The notes beneath the pieces were generated by a model. The model searched no databases. It saw nothing but the letters and a program-made list of their open reading frames with translations, and was not told the origin of the DNA. The translations under genes were made by a program, and so were the position numbers. This document shows positions 1 to 8,787 of a DNA stretch of 41,963 bases, piece after piece. Numbering within the stretch: position 1 is the stretch's first letter; each line of letters opens with the position of its first letter. This DNA is from Bacilli bacterium (lineage in GTDB: Bacteria; Bacillota_I; Bacilli_A; RF39; UBA660): positions 1 to 41,963 of the forward strand of contig JAFVEF010000051.1 of NCBI GenBank assembly GCA_017478105.1, written 5' to 3'.

Positions 1-1638
1 AGTTAGTAATTTCTTTACTTCTTCTGGAAGGGAATCTACTTCTATTTTTTCTCCATAAAAGTAATCTAGGTTTATATCATCTTTTGTACCATCTAACCAG
101 GTTCCATTTCTTACTCTAAAACTTATTGTTTTAGTAGTAGCCAGTTTTACATAATCACTAAAAGTATTATCTTCATATGCATAAATATATATTGGTCTAT
201 CTTCATCAAAACAATATCTACAAATACTTCTTTCTGTTGTATCATCTTCTAATTGTAATCTTTTTAGTTTTATTTTTTCTTTATCTATAGGAATTATTTT
301 ATCATCTAATATTACATTTCCTTGAACATATAGTGCTTTATTTGAAAAGTTACTATTATCAAATACTATATTACTGTTATTTATTATTAAATCATTATTT
401 ACTATTAATGGAGCTAAATTACCATTAAATCCAGTTTCATTGGTTTCATTTAAAAAGTGTATAATTGAATCCTTTATAGTTAAGTTATTGTCAATCATTG
501 TGATATTACTTAATACTCCAGAACTATTTAATATTGTTACATTTTTATTTGAATGTATTGATTTTTGAATATTTATTTTACATGAATCAAAGATACTATC
601 ACCATTCAATGTTGTTCTATCTCCATGTGCTGTTATTGTAGAGTTTTTAGCATAAAAACTATTAGTATTACTATCTGGAGATTCATATCTATTTGTATAA
701 ATATATCCTGCTTCTACATCACTATTTTCTATAATTAAAGATAAACTTTTATTATCTGAGTATGGTTGAATATAATTAGATACGAATAATTTTGAATTGT
801 AAATTTCAACGTTTCCATCATAACTAACTAATGATCCTGATGAAAGATTCTCTCCAATACTAATTTCTGAATCTCTTATTATTACTCCATTATCAATAAT
901 AATATAATTTGCTTTTATTTTAGAATTATTAATACTTAAACCAATATCATTTATCACTAATGATTGTGGAATATAGTTTTCGAGTTGTCCATTTACAGTT
1001 ATTGTAGAATTATCAATCTTTGAATAACCATTTGATATGTAATAATAATTTGTAGTTATTTCAGAATCTTTTACTATCATGTTTCCTTTAACAAATATTT
1101 GATTAGTTATATTAATTATAGAATTATCTGAATTAAAAGAATTTTTATTATCATCGTGACCAAGTATTTGTGTAGATTGCTTATTATTATATGTCGAATT
1201 GGTTATTGTGAAATATCCTCCAACAAATGAAAATAGATTAGAATTAATATTAGATGAAGAGACATTTAAATTTCCACCTGTTCTTATTTCAAATTTATAA
1301 TTATCACTTTCTAATACTTTTATTCTATCTAAATTAATATTTATCTCTAAATCATTATTTCCATTTTTTGAATTTAATGTATTTATGTATACTTCTTTAT
1401 CATTTGAAGTTATAGTTAGGTCATGTTTTACTTTTATTTCATTGAATGTTTTATTTTCTCCAAGAGTTAGAGTATTGTTTTCATACTTCGCAATACTATT
1501 ATCAGTAACTGGATTATTACTTGAATCTTTTAAAGTGAAATTATTATTTTCATCTACTAAGATATTATAATCTTCTGCATAAACATTTACTGATACTGTT
1601 AATAGTAATACTATTATTGTTGTGAATAATTTTTTCAT
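1..1638 (-). CDS. Secreted repeat-rich surface protein, paralog 1 (3' end cut by window edge)
   Basis: An open frame of 546 codons runs from an ATG at 1638 to the left edge with no stop, so the C-terminus lies outside the window. The first ~20 residues are a signal peptide (MKKLF, hydrophobic core, VNVYA then EDYNI). The middle is built of short repeats of the type 'I.NS.I', rich in Asn, Ser, Ile and Lys, the pattern expected of a right-handed beta-helix. Near the edge it has FRVRNGTWLDGTKDD, a motif (F.V.NG.W.DGT) resembling one in surface proteins of gut Firmicutes. Both ends closely match the two paralogs upstream, while the core differs. By comparison with them about 65 codons are missing. 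Function is unknown; binding to glycans or a host surface is inference. Confidence 0.85.
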   Translation of the reverse strand, partial: MKKLFTTIIVLLLTVSVNVYAEDYNILVDENNNFTLKDSSNNPVTDNSIAKYENNTLTLGENKTFNEIKVKHDLTITSNDKEVYINTLNSKNGNNDLEININLDRIKVLESDNYKFEIRTGGNLNVSSSNINSNLFSFVGGYFTITNSTYNNKQSTQILGHDDNKNSFNSDNSIINITNQIFVKGNMIVKDSEITTNYYYISNGYSKIDNSTITVNGQLENYIPQSLVINDIGLSINNSKIKANYIIIDNGVIIRDSEISIGENLSSGSLVSYDGNVEIYNSKLFVSNYIQPYSDNKSLSLIIENSDVEAGYIYTNRYESPDSNTNSFYAKNSTITAHGDRTTLNGDSIFDSCKINIQKSIHSNKNVTILNSSGVLSNITMIDNNLTIKDSIIHFLNETNETGFNGNLAPLIVNNDLIINNSNIVFDNSNFSNKALYVQGNVILDDKIIPIDKEKIKLKRLQLEDDTTERSICRYCFDEDRPIYIYAYEDNTFSDYVKLATTKTISFRVRNGTWLDGTKDDINLDYFYGEKIEVDSLPEEVKKLLT

Positions 1639-1706
1639 ATACATCACATTCTTTCCTATCTTACTTTATATTTTAACATAGAAAAAGACTAGTTTACTAG
1701 TCCTTT
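1639..1706 (-). repeat. Duplicated intergenic segment, copy A
   Basis: The spacer before paralog 1 and the spacer before paralog 2 (3660-3728) are near copies. Both hold the hairpin terminator, then TTAAAATAT, then GATAGGAAAG and a GTGATGTA just before the start codon. The duplication unit therefore included terminator and 5' leader as well as the coding region. The part between terminator and leader differs slightly between the copies. Confidence 0.8.
1682..1706 (-). terminator. Hairpin terminator after paralog 2
   Basis: Stem GACTAG (1687-1692) pairs with CTAGTC (1697-1702) around TTTA, followed on the minus strand by five T (1686-1682). The TAG stop of paralog 2 (1689-1691) lies inside the stem. 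The element is repeated at 3703-3728. Confidence 0.75.
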
Positions 1707-3659
1707 TCTTATACTTATTTGTCTTTTTAGTAAAATAGTAACTGCAAGTATTGCGAGAATCATTATAATATAATTTCTAGCTGTTTCAGGATTTATTATA
1801 TTATATCTAAATTCTATCTCTTGATCTTTTGTTGGATCTATGTTGTTTAAATCCACTGACCATTCTCCCATTTTACTTGTTAGTAATTTTTTTACTTCTT
1901 CTGGAAGTGAATCTACTTCTATTTTTTCTCCATACAAATAATCAAGTTTTATATCATCTTTTGTACCATCTAACCAGGTTCCATTCTTTACTCTAAAGTT
2001 TATTGTTTTAGTAGTTGCAAGTTGAACATATTTACTAAAATTATCATCACTATATGTAAATATTTTAGCATTAGTTCCATCCTCTATTACTGACTCATAA
2101 CTAGGTAATAGTTCCACTAATTCTTGTTTTGTTAGTTCTTTTGTTTTTAAAATAGTTTTACTATCATCAATTGGAACTATTTTATCATCTAATACTACAT
2201 TATTTTTTACTATTGCGGCAACTTTTCCTGTTGAATTATTATCTATTACTATATTACTATTTTTAATATTTAAATCATTTCCTACAAACAGTGCTGTTTT
2301 ATCTTCCTGTTCATTTTTTAATTTCAAAATAGAATCTTCTAATATTAAATTATCTTTTATAGTCGTCTCTTCATTTATTTGTCCAGTTGAATTGGTAAAT
2401 TTAATATTTCCTTTAACATTTATTCCTTTCAAAATATTAAATTCACTATTATCTATAAGTATATTATATATTGTGTTTCTATGTTTATCAGTTGTTATTT
2501 TAGAATTTTTAATTATAGTATCATATTCTTCTGTCGTTGAAGTATCTTTCTCAAAATAAAAATAATCAGCTCTAATTGTACTGTTTTCAACTATTAATTT
2601 TTTTACTTGCATCCAGGAATCAAGTGATAATTCTGAGTTATATATTTCTGCTTTATCACTATGTATCCAATTATTTTTTGTATTTATTTTTGAATTTTTA
2701 ATAATTGTTTTTTTATAACCACTAATTCCTCCTACTGTCAAATCAGAATTTTCAATCAATATATATTCGCCATCATTTCGCATATCATTTTTAACTGTTA
2801 TGTTTGAATTATCTATATGGAGTTTTGCGGGAATATCTCCAGCATAGTTATATCTTGAGACACCGAAAAAAGAACCACATTCTATTGTTGAATTTTCTAT
2901 ACTAATAGTATTATCAATTCCAGTTACTAAAATGTAAAATTGTCCGTCATCTTTTATTGTTGAATTTTTAATTAAAAAGTTGTATTCTCCTGTTTTATTT
3001 TCTGTAAAGTATGAGGTATTAATTTCACAATTATCGACTACAAAGTGTCCCATTGAATAAACGTACTTAACATCTAGTTTTGAATCTTTAAAGTAGCTGC
3101 CTCCATTAGCAGGTCTAACTTGTGAATCACTTGTAATTTCCGAACTCTTAATTATGATTCCATAACCATCATTATCTGAACTTCTTGAGTTTATAGATTT
3201 TGTCGTCTTTACATTAGAATTTTCAATACTAATAAATCCTTTTACCTCAGTATCATATTTCGAATTAGTATTTGAATTATTTATTACTAAATTACCACCT
3301 ACATCTATTTGAAAAATATAAGTATCATCATCTTTAACTTTTAATTTATTTATATTTACATTTACTGGTAAATATGTATTTCCTTCTTTAGTAGTTAGAT
3401 TTTTTATTGATACTTCTTTGTTGTTTGAAGTTATTGTTAGATCATGTTTTGACTTTATCTCATTAAATGTTGTATTCTCTCCTAGAGTTAAAACACTATT
3501 CTCATACTTCGCAATATTATTATCAGTAACTGGATTATTACTTGAATCTTTTAATGTGAAATTATTATTTTCATCTACTAAGATATTATAATCTTCTGCA
3601 TAAACATTTACTGATAATGTTAGTAATAAAACTATTATCGTTGTGAATAATTTTTTCAT
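1689..3659 (-). CDS. Secreted repeat-rich surface protein, paralog 2
   Basis: A complete 656-residue member of the tandem family. Signal peptide at residues 1-21, ending VNVYA before EDYNI. Residues ~22-95 form a conserved N-terminal segment. Residues ~95-480 hold many short 'I.NS.I' units typical of a parallel beta-helix. Residues ~552-620 form a conserved module (FRVKNGTWLDGT to EIEFRYN). The tail is NPETA (623-627), a hydrophobic stretch (~630-644), then KRQ and further basic residues. This layout looks like a cell-wall sorting or membrane-retention signal in a non-LPXTG form. Compared with paralog 3, the frame runs 5-6 codons further, into the terminator stem, and ends there on TAG. No enzyme motif was recognised. 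Role at the cell surface is inferred. Confidence 0.85.
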   Translation of the reverse strand: MKKLFTTIIVLLLTLSVNVYAEDYNILVDENNNFTLKDSSNNPVTDNNIAKYENSVLTLGENTTFNEIKSKHDLTITSNNKEVSIKNLTTKEGNTYLPVNVNINKLKVKDDDTYIFQIDVGGNLVINNSNTNSKYDTEVKGFISIENSNVKTTKSINSRSSDNDGYGIIIKSSEITSDSQVRPANGGSYFKDSKLDVKYVYSMGHFVVDNCEINTSYFTENKTGEYNFLIKNSTIKDDGQFYILVTGIDNTISIENSTIECGSFFGVSRYNYAGDIPAKLHIDNSNITVKNDMRNDGEYILIENSDLTVGGISGYKKTIIKNSKINTKNNWIHSDKAEIYNSELSLDSWMQVKKLIVENSTIRADYFYFEKDTSTTEEYDTIIKNSKITTDKHRNTIYNILIDNSEFNILKGINVKGNIKFTNSTGQINEETTIKDNLILEDSILKLKNEQEDKTALFVGNDLNIKNSNIVIDNNSTGKVAAIVKNNVVLDDKIVPIDDSKTILKTKELTKQELVELLPSYESVIEDGTNAKIFTYSDDNFSKYVQLATTKTINFRVKNGTWLDGTKDDIKLDYLYGEKIEVDSLPEEVKKLLTSKMGEWSVDLNNIDPTKDQEIEFRYNIINPETARNYIIMILAILAVTILLKRQISIRKGLVN

Positions 3660-3728
3660 CTACATCACATTCTTTCCTATCTTATATCATATTTTAACAT
3701 AGAAAAAGACTAGTTTACTAGTCCTTTT
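3660..3728 (-). repeat. Duplicated intergenic segment, copy B
   Basis: Near copy of 1639-1706, with the same hairpin, AT-rich stretch and leader upstream of paralog 2. It marks the boundary of the tandem duplication unit. Confidence 0.8.
3703..3728 (-). terminator. Hairpin terminator after paralog 3
   Basis: Stem GACTAG (3708-3713) and CTAGTC (3718-3723) with loop TTTA, then five T on the minus strand (3707-3703). It directly follows the TAA of paralog 3 at 3730-3732. Confidence 0.75.
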
Positions 3729-3729
3729 C

Positions 3730-5595
3730 TTATCTGTTTACAAGTTTTCTTTGTCTTTTTAATAATAAAACTACAGTTAGAGTTACAAATATAAGAATAA
3801 TATAATTTCTAGCTGTTTCTGGATTTATTATATTATATCTAAATTCTATTTGTTGGTCTTTTGTTGGATCTAAGTTATTTAAATCTACTGACCATTCTCC
3901 CATTTTACTTGTTAGTAATTTCTTTACTTCTTCTGGAAGTGAATCTACTTCTATTTTTTCTCCATACAAATAATCAAGTTTTATATCATCTTTTGTACCA
4001 TCTAACCATGTGCCATTTTTCACTCTAAAGCTTATTGTTTTTAAAGTTGCGAGTTTAGCATAGTCACTAAAAGTATCATTTTCATAAGCAAATACCTTTA
4101 TTGGCTTTTCGGTATCTTTTGGGAAACCAAATGGAAATGTATAGTTATCTTTTTCTTCTTGAGTCATTTTTCTTGTTTTTAGAACTGTTTTTTCTTCATC
4201 AATTGGTACTATTCTATCATCTAATATTAAACTTCCTAATAGTAATATAGGATAATTATTTACTTTATGATTAAAAATAACATTACTATTATTTATAACT
4301 AAGTCTTCTTCAAATGTAGCTGCTGGATAATTACTTTCTTTTTTTTCAAAAGTAATCATTGTTTCTTTAATATTTAAATTTTTCTTAAATGCAGATACAT
4401 TTCCATAAATTGTACCACTACAATTATTAAATGATACTTCTCCAGATGAATATATTCCATTTTTCATTTCAAAAGTTGTATTTATAAAAGTTGCTTTACC
4501 ATAAAAATCATTAATTCTGTCTGTTGTAATATTGGAATTTTTAATAATTGCTATATCAGTATCTACTGGAGCTTGTTGTTTCCCTGCAATAATTCCATCT
4601 TGAGTATTTAAAACACTATCTTCAATTATAAGTATTCCAGTTTCAGTTGAATTCCATATTCCTTGTTTTAATTCTAAATTTGATTTTTTTATAGTAAGAT
4701 TCTTTCCGCAAAATATATTAGAGGTACTTTTGATACTGCTATTTGTTATTAGTATTCCTGCTTTAGAACCATATATCTCACCTGATTCAATTTCTGAATT
4801 TTCTATAATGAAAATCTGTTCATCACTTGCAGAATGTGATGCAATCTGTCCTCTACTATAAATTTTAGAATTTTTTATAGTTACTGGATCTGCTCCTGCT
4901 TGTTGTTTACATATATATTTAGCAATAATTTCTGAATCATTTATAAATAATTTGCCATTTGAATACATGTCATCGATTTCAATTTTAGAATTATCAATAT
5001 ATAATCCTGATGGATTATTATCCAAAAGTATTTCATATATATCCGTATTAATAATTTTAACGTTAGATTTAATGATTTTAACAGCATATCCTTCACTATT
5101 TCTATTATTAGTATAAATTGTACAGTTGCTTTCACTTTCTTTTTTTAAGCTAGATGATTTTAATTCTAAATATCCTTTTATTTCCCATCCCGTATTAAAA
5201 CTAATATCACTTTCAAGAATAATTAGATTTCCACCTACATCTACTTTAAAATAATAATTTGTGTCGTTCTTTACTTTTAATTTATTTAGATTTATATTTG
5301 ATGATATATAATTATTTCCTTCTTTAGTAGTTAATGTTTTAATTGATACTTCTTTATCATTTGATGTTATAGTTAGGTCATGTTTTGTTTTTATTTCATT
5401 AAATGTTGTATTCTCTCCTAGAGTTAAAACACTATTCTCATACTTCGCAATACTATTATCAGTAACTTGATTATTACTTGAATCTTTTAATGTAAAATTA
5501 TTATTTTCATCTACTAAGATATTATAATCTTCTGCATAAACATTTACTGATAATGTTAGTAATAAAACTATTATAGCTGAGAATAATTTTTTCAT
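3730..5595 (-). CDS. Secreted repeat-rich surface protein, paralog 3
   Basis: A complete 621-residue family member. The signal peptide and following ~70 residues are almost identical to paralog 2, and so is the C-terminal block (~520-600). The core (~100-440) differs in sequence and length but keeps the 'I.NS.I' beta-helix-like pattern. NPETA lies at 591-595, followed by a hydrophobic segment and KRQRK. The RBS GGGTGAT sits 4 bases before ATG. The gene starts 18 bases after the TSCPD gene stop, so it may be read from the FemAB transcript, unlike paralogs 1 and 2, which follow terminators. Function unknown. Confidence 0.85.
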   Translation of the reverse strand: MKKLFSAIIVLLLTLSVNVYAEDYNILVDENNNFTLKDSSNNQVTDNSIAKYENSVLTLGENTTFNEIKTKHDLTITSNDKEVSIKTLTTKEGNNYISSNINLNKLKVKNDTNYYFKVDVGGNLIILESDISFNTGWEIKGYLELKSSSLKKESESNCTIYTNNRNSEGYAVKIIKSNVKIINTDIYEILLDNNPSGLYIDNSKIEIDDMYSNGKLFINDSEIIAKYICKQQAGADPVTIKNSKIYSRGQIASHSASDEQIFIIENSEIESGEIYGSKAGILITNSSIKSTSNIFCGKNLTIKKSNLELKQGIWNSTETGILIIEDSVLNTQDGIIAGKQQAPVDTDIAIIKNSNITTDRINDFYGKATFINTTFEMKNGIYSSGEVSFNNCSGTIYGNVSAFKKNLNIKETMITFEKKESNYPAATFEEDLVINNSNVIFNHKVNNYPILLLGSLILDDRIVPIDEEKTVLKTRKMTQEEKDNYTFPFGFPKDTEKPIKVFAYENDTFSDYAKLATLKTISFRVKNGTWLDGTKDDIKLDYLYGEKIEVDSLPEEVKKLLTSKMGEWSVDLNNLDPTKDQQIEFRYNIINPETARNYIILIFVTLTVVLLLKRQRKLVNR

Positions 5596-5613
5596 TTATA
5601 TCACCCTTTTTAT

Positions 5614-5853
5614 TTATACTTCTTCTAATGCTTTAGATAATTGATCTGGACAAGATGTTTCTTTCATATTACATTTAATTCCTTTTAACTTTTCTTTTAC
5701 TGTATTTATATCTTGTCCTTCTACTAAAGCTGCAATTCCTTTTAAATTTCCATTACAACCACCTAGAAACTTTAAATTATAAATTTTATTATCTTCTACA
5801 TCAAAATCTATTTGTACAGAACAAGTTCCTTTTGTTTTATATGTTTTATGCAT
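5614..5853 (-). CDS. TSCPD domain four-cysteine small protein
   Basis: 79 residues, the usual length of the family. The end carries TSCPD itself, and four cysteines are visible (C11, the C of GGCNG, the C of IKCN, the C of SCPD), as in the TIGR03905 type of small four-Cys proteins. This domain also occurs at the end of some ribonucleotide reductases and probably binds a metal; the cellular role is not known. The start ATG at 5853 is preceded by AGGAGA inside the last codons of the FemAB gene, with only one base between the two genes, so they are translationally linked. Confidence 0.85.
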   Translation of the reverse strand: MHKTYKTKGTCSVQIDFDVEDNKIYNLKFLGGCNGNLKGIAALVEGQDINTVKEKLKGIKCNMKETSCPDQLSKALEEV

Positions 5854-5854
5854 A

Positions 5855-7081
5855 CTACTTTTCTCCTTTAATTTTATGAATTAATTTAAATAATTTATAA
5901 TGCCATGTAATTGGTAATTCATATTCTCCTATTAATTCTTCTACATATCCATTAAATCCTTTTTTAAATTCATATATTCCATAGTCTTTAGGATGTTCAT
6001 TTATATTTTCTGGTATTCCATAAAAGTTATGTTTTTTAAAACCATTTTCTAAGCCATATTTTATTAGTTTCCATTGAATTAAATATTGAGAATTAAATTT
6101 CATATATTCTTCATAATTGCCACTAGATAGATATACTATTTCTGGTTGAATTAATATAAACATTGAACCTGATAAATATATTGTATCTTTCTTTTCTTTT
6201 TCAATAATATCTTCTGCTTCTTTTATTCTTCTTTCAAATGTATTTATATCTTCTTTTAGACTTTTAATTTTACCTTCGTTAAATCTATTATCTTCTAGTT
6301 TCTCTAATCTTTCTTCTTTTTCTTTTTTCTCATTATTAATTCTTTCTATATATTTTTTTAAATCTAGTTTTGTTACAAAAAACTTAACTTCATTTTTAGG
6401 AGAAAATAGTTTATACATTTCTTGATAGTATGAAATATCTCTTACATGAAAGTCTCTTCTTTCACCAGTATCTTTTAGTATTTTATAGAAAATATTTAAA
6501 TTATCATAATCTACTTCTTCAACATCTATGCCTATTTTTTCTGCTTTTTTGATAGTATTTCTTGTATTTTGACGCATTTCTTTTAATAATTCTTCTTCTG
6601 TTTTATTTTCTATATCTAAAGAAAACATCCAACCTACTTGTTCTTTTGTTTTACTTTTTATAAATCCTAGTTTTTGTAGATTAGAAACTATTTTTGAATT
6701 GTCTTTTCCATTTTCTACAATATTTCCATCAATATCTCTTTCTTTATAAATAACATATGGATCTACTCTAAAAATATATCCTTTTTTTTCTTTAATATAT
6801 TTTTTTAATTCTCTTGTGAAAAAAGAAACTAATTCTTCATTATTAAAATCTAATAAATAACCTCTTGGTGAATAAAACTCATATTTATTGAAATGTCTTT
6901 TGTGAGCTAGTAGCATTGTTGCGGCAATTAGTTTATTATTTTCTTTAACTCCTACATAGTAGGTTAGCCATCCTGATTTTTCTCTTAGTTTTGATATTTC
7001 TATTGATGATAAAAAGGTTTTTAAAGGATGATTTTCCCAAAATTCGTGATATTCTTTTTCTGTTATTTCTTGAAATTTCAT
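5855..7081 (-). CDS. FemAB-family peptidoglycan bridge aminoacyltransferase
   Basis: 408 residues, the normal length of FemA/FemB/FemX proteins, which use aminoacyl-tRNA to add amino acids to the stem peptide of lipid II at the cytoplasmic face. Two GNAT-like halves are seen: residues ~1-235, with FYSPRGYLLDF and an FRVDPY motif, and ~300-408, with SGNYEEYMKFNSQYLIQW and KHNFYGIPE. Between them is a highly charged helical hairpin (~240-300), as in FemA. The end KKGFNGYVEELIGEY is the typical FemAB C-terminal signature. The amino acid added cannot be read from sequence. RBS GGAGTGAT precedes the ATG. Confidence 0.9.
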   Translation of the reverse strand: MKFQEITEKEYHEFWENHPLKTFLSSIEISKLREKSGWLTYYVGVKENNKLIAATMLLAHKRHFNKYEFYSPRGYLLDFNNEELVSFFTRELKKYIKEKKGYIFRVDPYVIYKERDIDGNIVENGKDNSKIVSNLQKLGFIKSKTKEQVGWMFSLDIENKTEEELLKEMRQNTRNTIKKAEKIGIDVEEVDYDNLNIFYKILKDTGERRDFHVRDISYYQEMYKLFSPKNEVKFFVTKLDLKKYIERINNEKKEKEERLEKLEDNRFNEGKIKSLKEDINTFERRIKEAEDIIEKEKKDTIYLSGSMFILIQPEIVYLSSGNYEEYMKFNSQYLIQWKLIKYGLENGFKKHNFYGIPENINEHPKDYGIYEFKKGFNGYVEELIGEYELPITWHYKLFKLIHKIKGEK

Positions 7082-7148
7082 GTGATCACTCCATTATTAT
7101 AATATTTATATACTTCTACTTTTTTATCATACCATAAAATAAAAAAAG

Positions 7149-7171
7149 AAAAAAGTTTTATATACTTTTTC
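7149..7171 (-). terminator. Possible second hairpin upstream of the FemAB gene
   Basis: AAAAAGT (7150-7156) pairs with ACTTTTT (7164-7170), followed on the minus strand by a T-rich run. It may be a backup terminator for the operon ending at 7278. The stem is A/T only, so support is modest. Confidence 0.4.
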
Positions 7172-7213
7172 TTTTTGTTTGTTAAAGTTTTTTCCGTGCT
7201 TTCTTTATAAATA

Positions 7214-7246
7214 AAAATAGGATTCTACTTTTATAATAGAATCCTT
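7214..7246 (-). terminator. Terminator of the lipid kinase operon
   Basis: AGGATTCTA (7219-7227) pairs with TAGAATCCT (7237-7245), followed on the minus strand by TATTTTTAT. It lies just beyond the stop at 7278. Confidence 0.75.
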
Positions 7247-7277
7247 ACTAAATTGTATTATTATTTTAGGATTATTT

Positions 7278-8768
7278 TTATTTTTTTAGTGTAATATATT
7301 TTTGATTTCTGGCATTGATACTGTTCTTGTTTGTATAACCTAATCGACCTTCACTTATTAGCGGCTTTATTAAATAAGTTGAAATATATTGTCTTGATTT
7401 AATTTTTAAATATTCTCTAATTTCCTTTGCTGATTTTGCCTCTACACAATATTTCAATATTTTTAATTTGTTGTCTTCAATACTTGTTTGTTGTCCACTT
7501 TGTTGTCCACTTTCTACTGTGTTGTGGACTACAATTTTATTTCTAAATATAACTTTAAAACTATCTCTTTCTTCATAAAACTCAGGCTCTGGTAACCCAT
7601 ATTTTTTCATTTCTCTTTTCATTGTTGGAATTCCAGAATGTCTATTTTCAATTACTGATCCTTTTTCTTCCAAAATTCTTACAAGTGTAGGATTTCTTGA
7701 TTCCATAGTTGTATCTGTTCCTAGTTTTTCAAGTTTATTTGTTCCATATAGTGCACCAGGATTTAATATTTCTATTCTATCATCATACATATTAACTGAT
7801 ATATATGCATTTTCTGTTTGGGTAGAATAATCTCTATGAATTAGTGCGTTTGCTACTGCTTCTCTTAAAGCTTCAAGTGGATATTCTGTACGATCTGTTC
7901 TTTTTCCGTTTGAATCGATAATTACACTCGTTTTCATATTTCTTCTAAGAAAATTCATAGTGCCATTTAACATTTCTTCAATTGTACCTTCTATTCGTTT
8001 ATTATCAATAAATCTTTCTCCCATTGTACCTACATCACCTAATTTATTTCCAGGAACAACCACGCACGCAACAAAAAGTTGTGGATAAAAGCTTTGTGGA
8101 TAATCACCAAATATCATTGTTCCTGCTAACGTCGGGTATACTGTTTGATCATTTCTATCTGTAATACCACATAATCTTAAACACTTATCAAAATCATTTT
8201 TTGAGAAATTAGGCTTATCATTTTTAACTTTTTCTATGTATGAGTTTAATTGTTCTTGATTCAAATCATCAATTGTAGCTCGTTTTGTAGGCCTGGTGTC
8301 TTCAAAAATATGTTCTTTATAACTTTGTAAGGCATATAGCTCATAATCAGTCATATTATCGTCTTTGTCGCCAACTCTTGTATATGAACCACCTTTTATA
8401 CCTCTAGGTTTGTAATAACAAGGTTTTCTGTTTTGTGAAATTTCATCAATAAATACTGCAACAAGGTTTTTGCCTTCAAATTCTAATGGTAATATGTTTG
8501 GTCTAATTGCAGGTTCCATTGAATCTGTACATAAATTACTTATTTGTTCTTGTAAATCTTTAACATCATAAACTCCTTCAGTACTGAAATTATTTTCTTC
8601 ATTTATTCCAAATATTATCATGCCACCATACTTATTTGAGAAGCTTGAAAAAGTATCATAGCATTTTTTAGGAAAACCACCGTTTGCAGTTTTAGCTTCA
8701 ATTCTATCTGTTTCAGTCTTATATTTTCTTAAATAATTAATAGCTTCTATAACTTCAGTTTTTTCCAT
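7278..8768 (-). CDS. AlbA_2 / HATPase_c_4 family ATP-binding regulator-like protein
   Basis: About 496 residues. An N-terminal Schlafen AlbA_2 domain (ETDRIEAKTANGGFPKKC ... GGMIIFGI) is followed by a GHKL-type segment with LREAVANALIHRDYS (the N box of the HATPase_c_4 group). A winged-helix-like C-terminus follows (AKEIREYLKIKSRQYISTYL). Such proteins are usually annotated as putative transcriptional regulators or RecG-like ATP-binding proteins; the true role is unclear. The longest frame begins at 8795 and overlaps the preceding gene, but ATG 8768 has a strong GAGAGGAGC seven bases upstream and clears that stop, so it is preferred. It is the last gene of a three-gene operon ended by the hairpin at 7219-7245. 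Confidence 0.8.
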   Translation of the reverse strand: MEKTEVIEAINYLRKYKTETDRIEAKTANGGFPKKCYDTFSSFSNKYGGMIIFGINEENNFSTEGVYDVKDLQEQISNLCTDSMEPAIRPNILPLEFEGKNLVAVFIDEISQNRKPCYYKPRGIKGGSYTRVGDKDDNMTDYELYALQSYKEHIFEDTRPTKRATIDDLNQEQLNSYIEKVKNDKPNFSKNDFDKCLRLCGITDRNDQTVYPTLAGTMIFGDYPQSFYPQLFVACVVVPGNKLGDVGTMGERFIDNKRIEGTIEEMLNGTMNFLRRNMKTSVIIDSNGKRTDRTEYPLEALREAVANALIHRDYSTQTENAYISVNMYDDRIEILNPGALYGTNKLEKLGTDTTMESRNPTLVRILEEKGSVIENRHSGIPTMKREMKKYGLPEPEFYEERDSFKVIFRNKIVVHNTVESGQQSGQQTSIEDNKLKILKYCVEAKSAKEIREYLKIKSRQYISTYLIKPLISEGRLGYTNKNSINARNQKYITLKK

Positions 8769-8787
8769 ATTATTAGCTCCTCTCTTT

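Noticed and set aside
1385..1570. Plus-strand open frame opposite the first surface-protein gene
   Set aside because: It is antisense to the conserved signal-peptide region of an intact frame and has no RBS. Similar opposite-strand frames at 10183, 13483, 16222, 16963, 17248, 18698, 20946, 25171, 27185 and 27722 were rejected for the same reason, as were minus-strand shadows at 32665, 33635, 41070 and 41746.
1..5595. CRISPR-like repeats
   Set aside because: The repeated short words encode 'I.NS.I' units inside open reading frames and vary in sequence and spacing, so they are protein repeats.
7278..8768. Phage-defence system around the AlbA_2 protein
   Set aside because: No partner nuclease, toxin or mobile gene lies next to it, and it shares an operon with lipid-metabolism genes.
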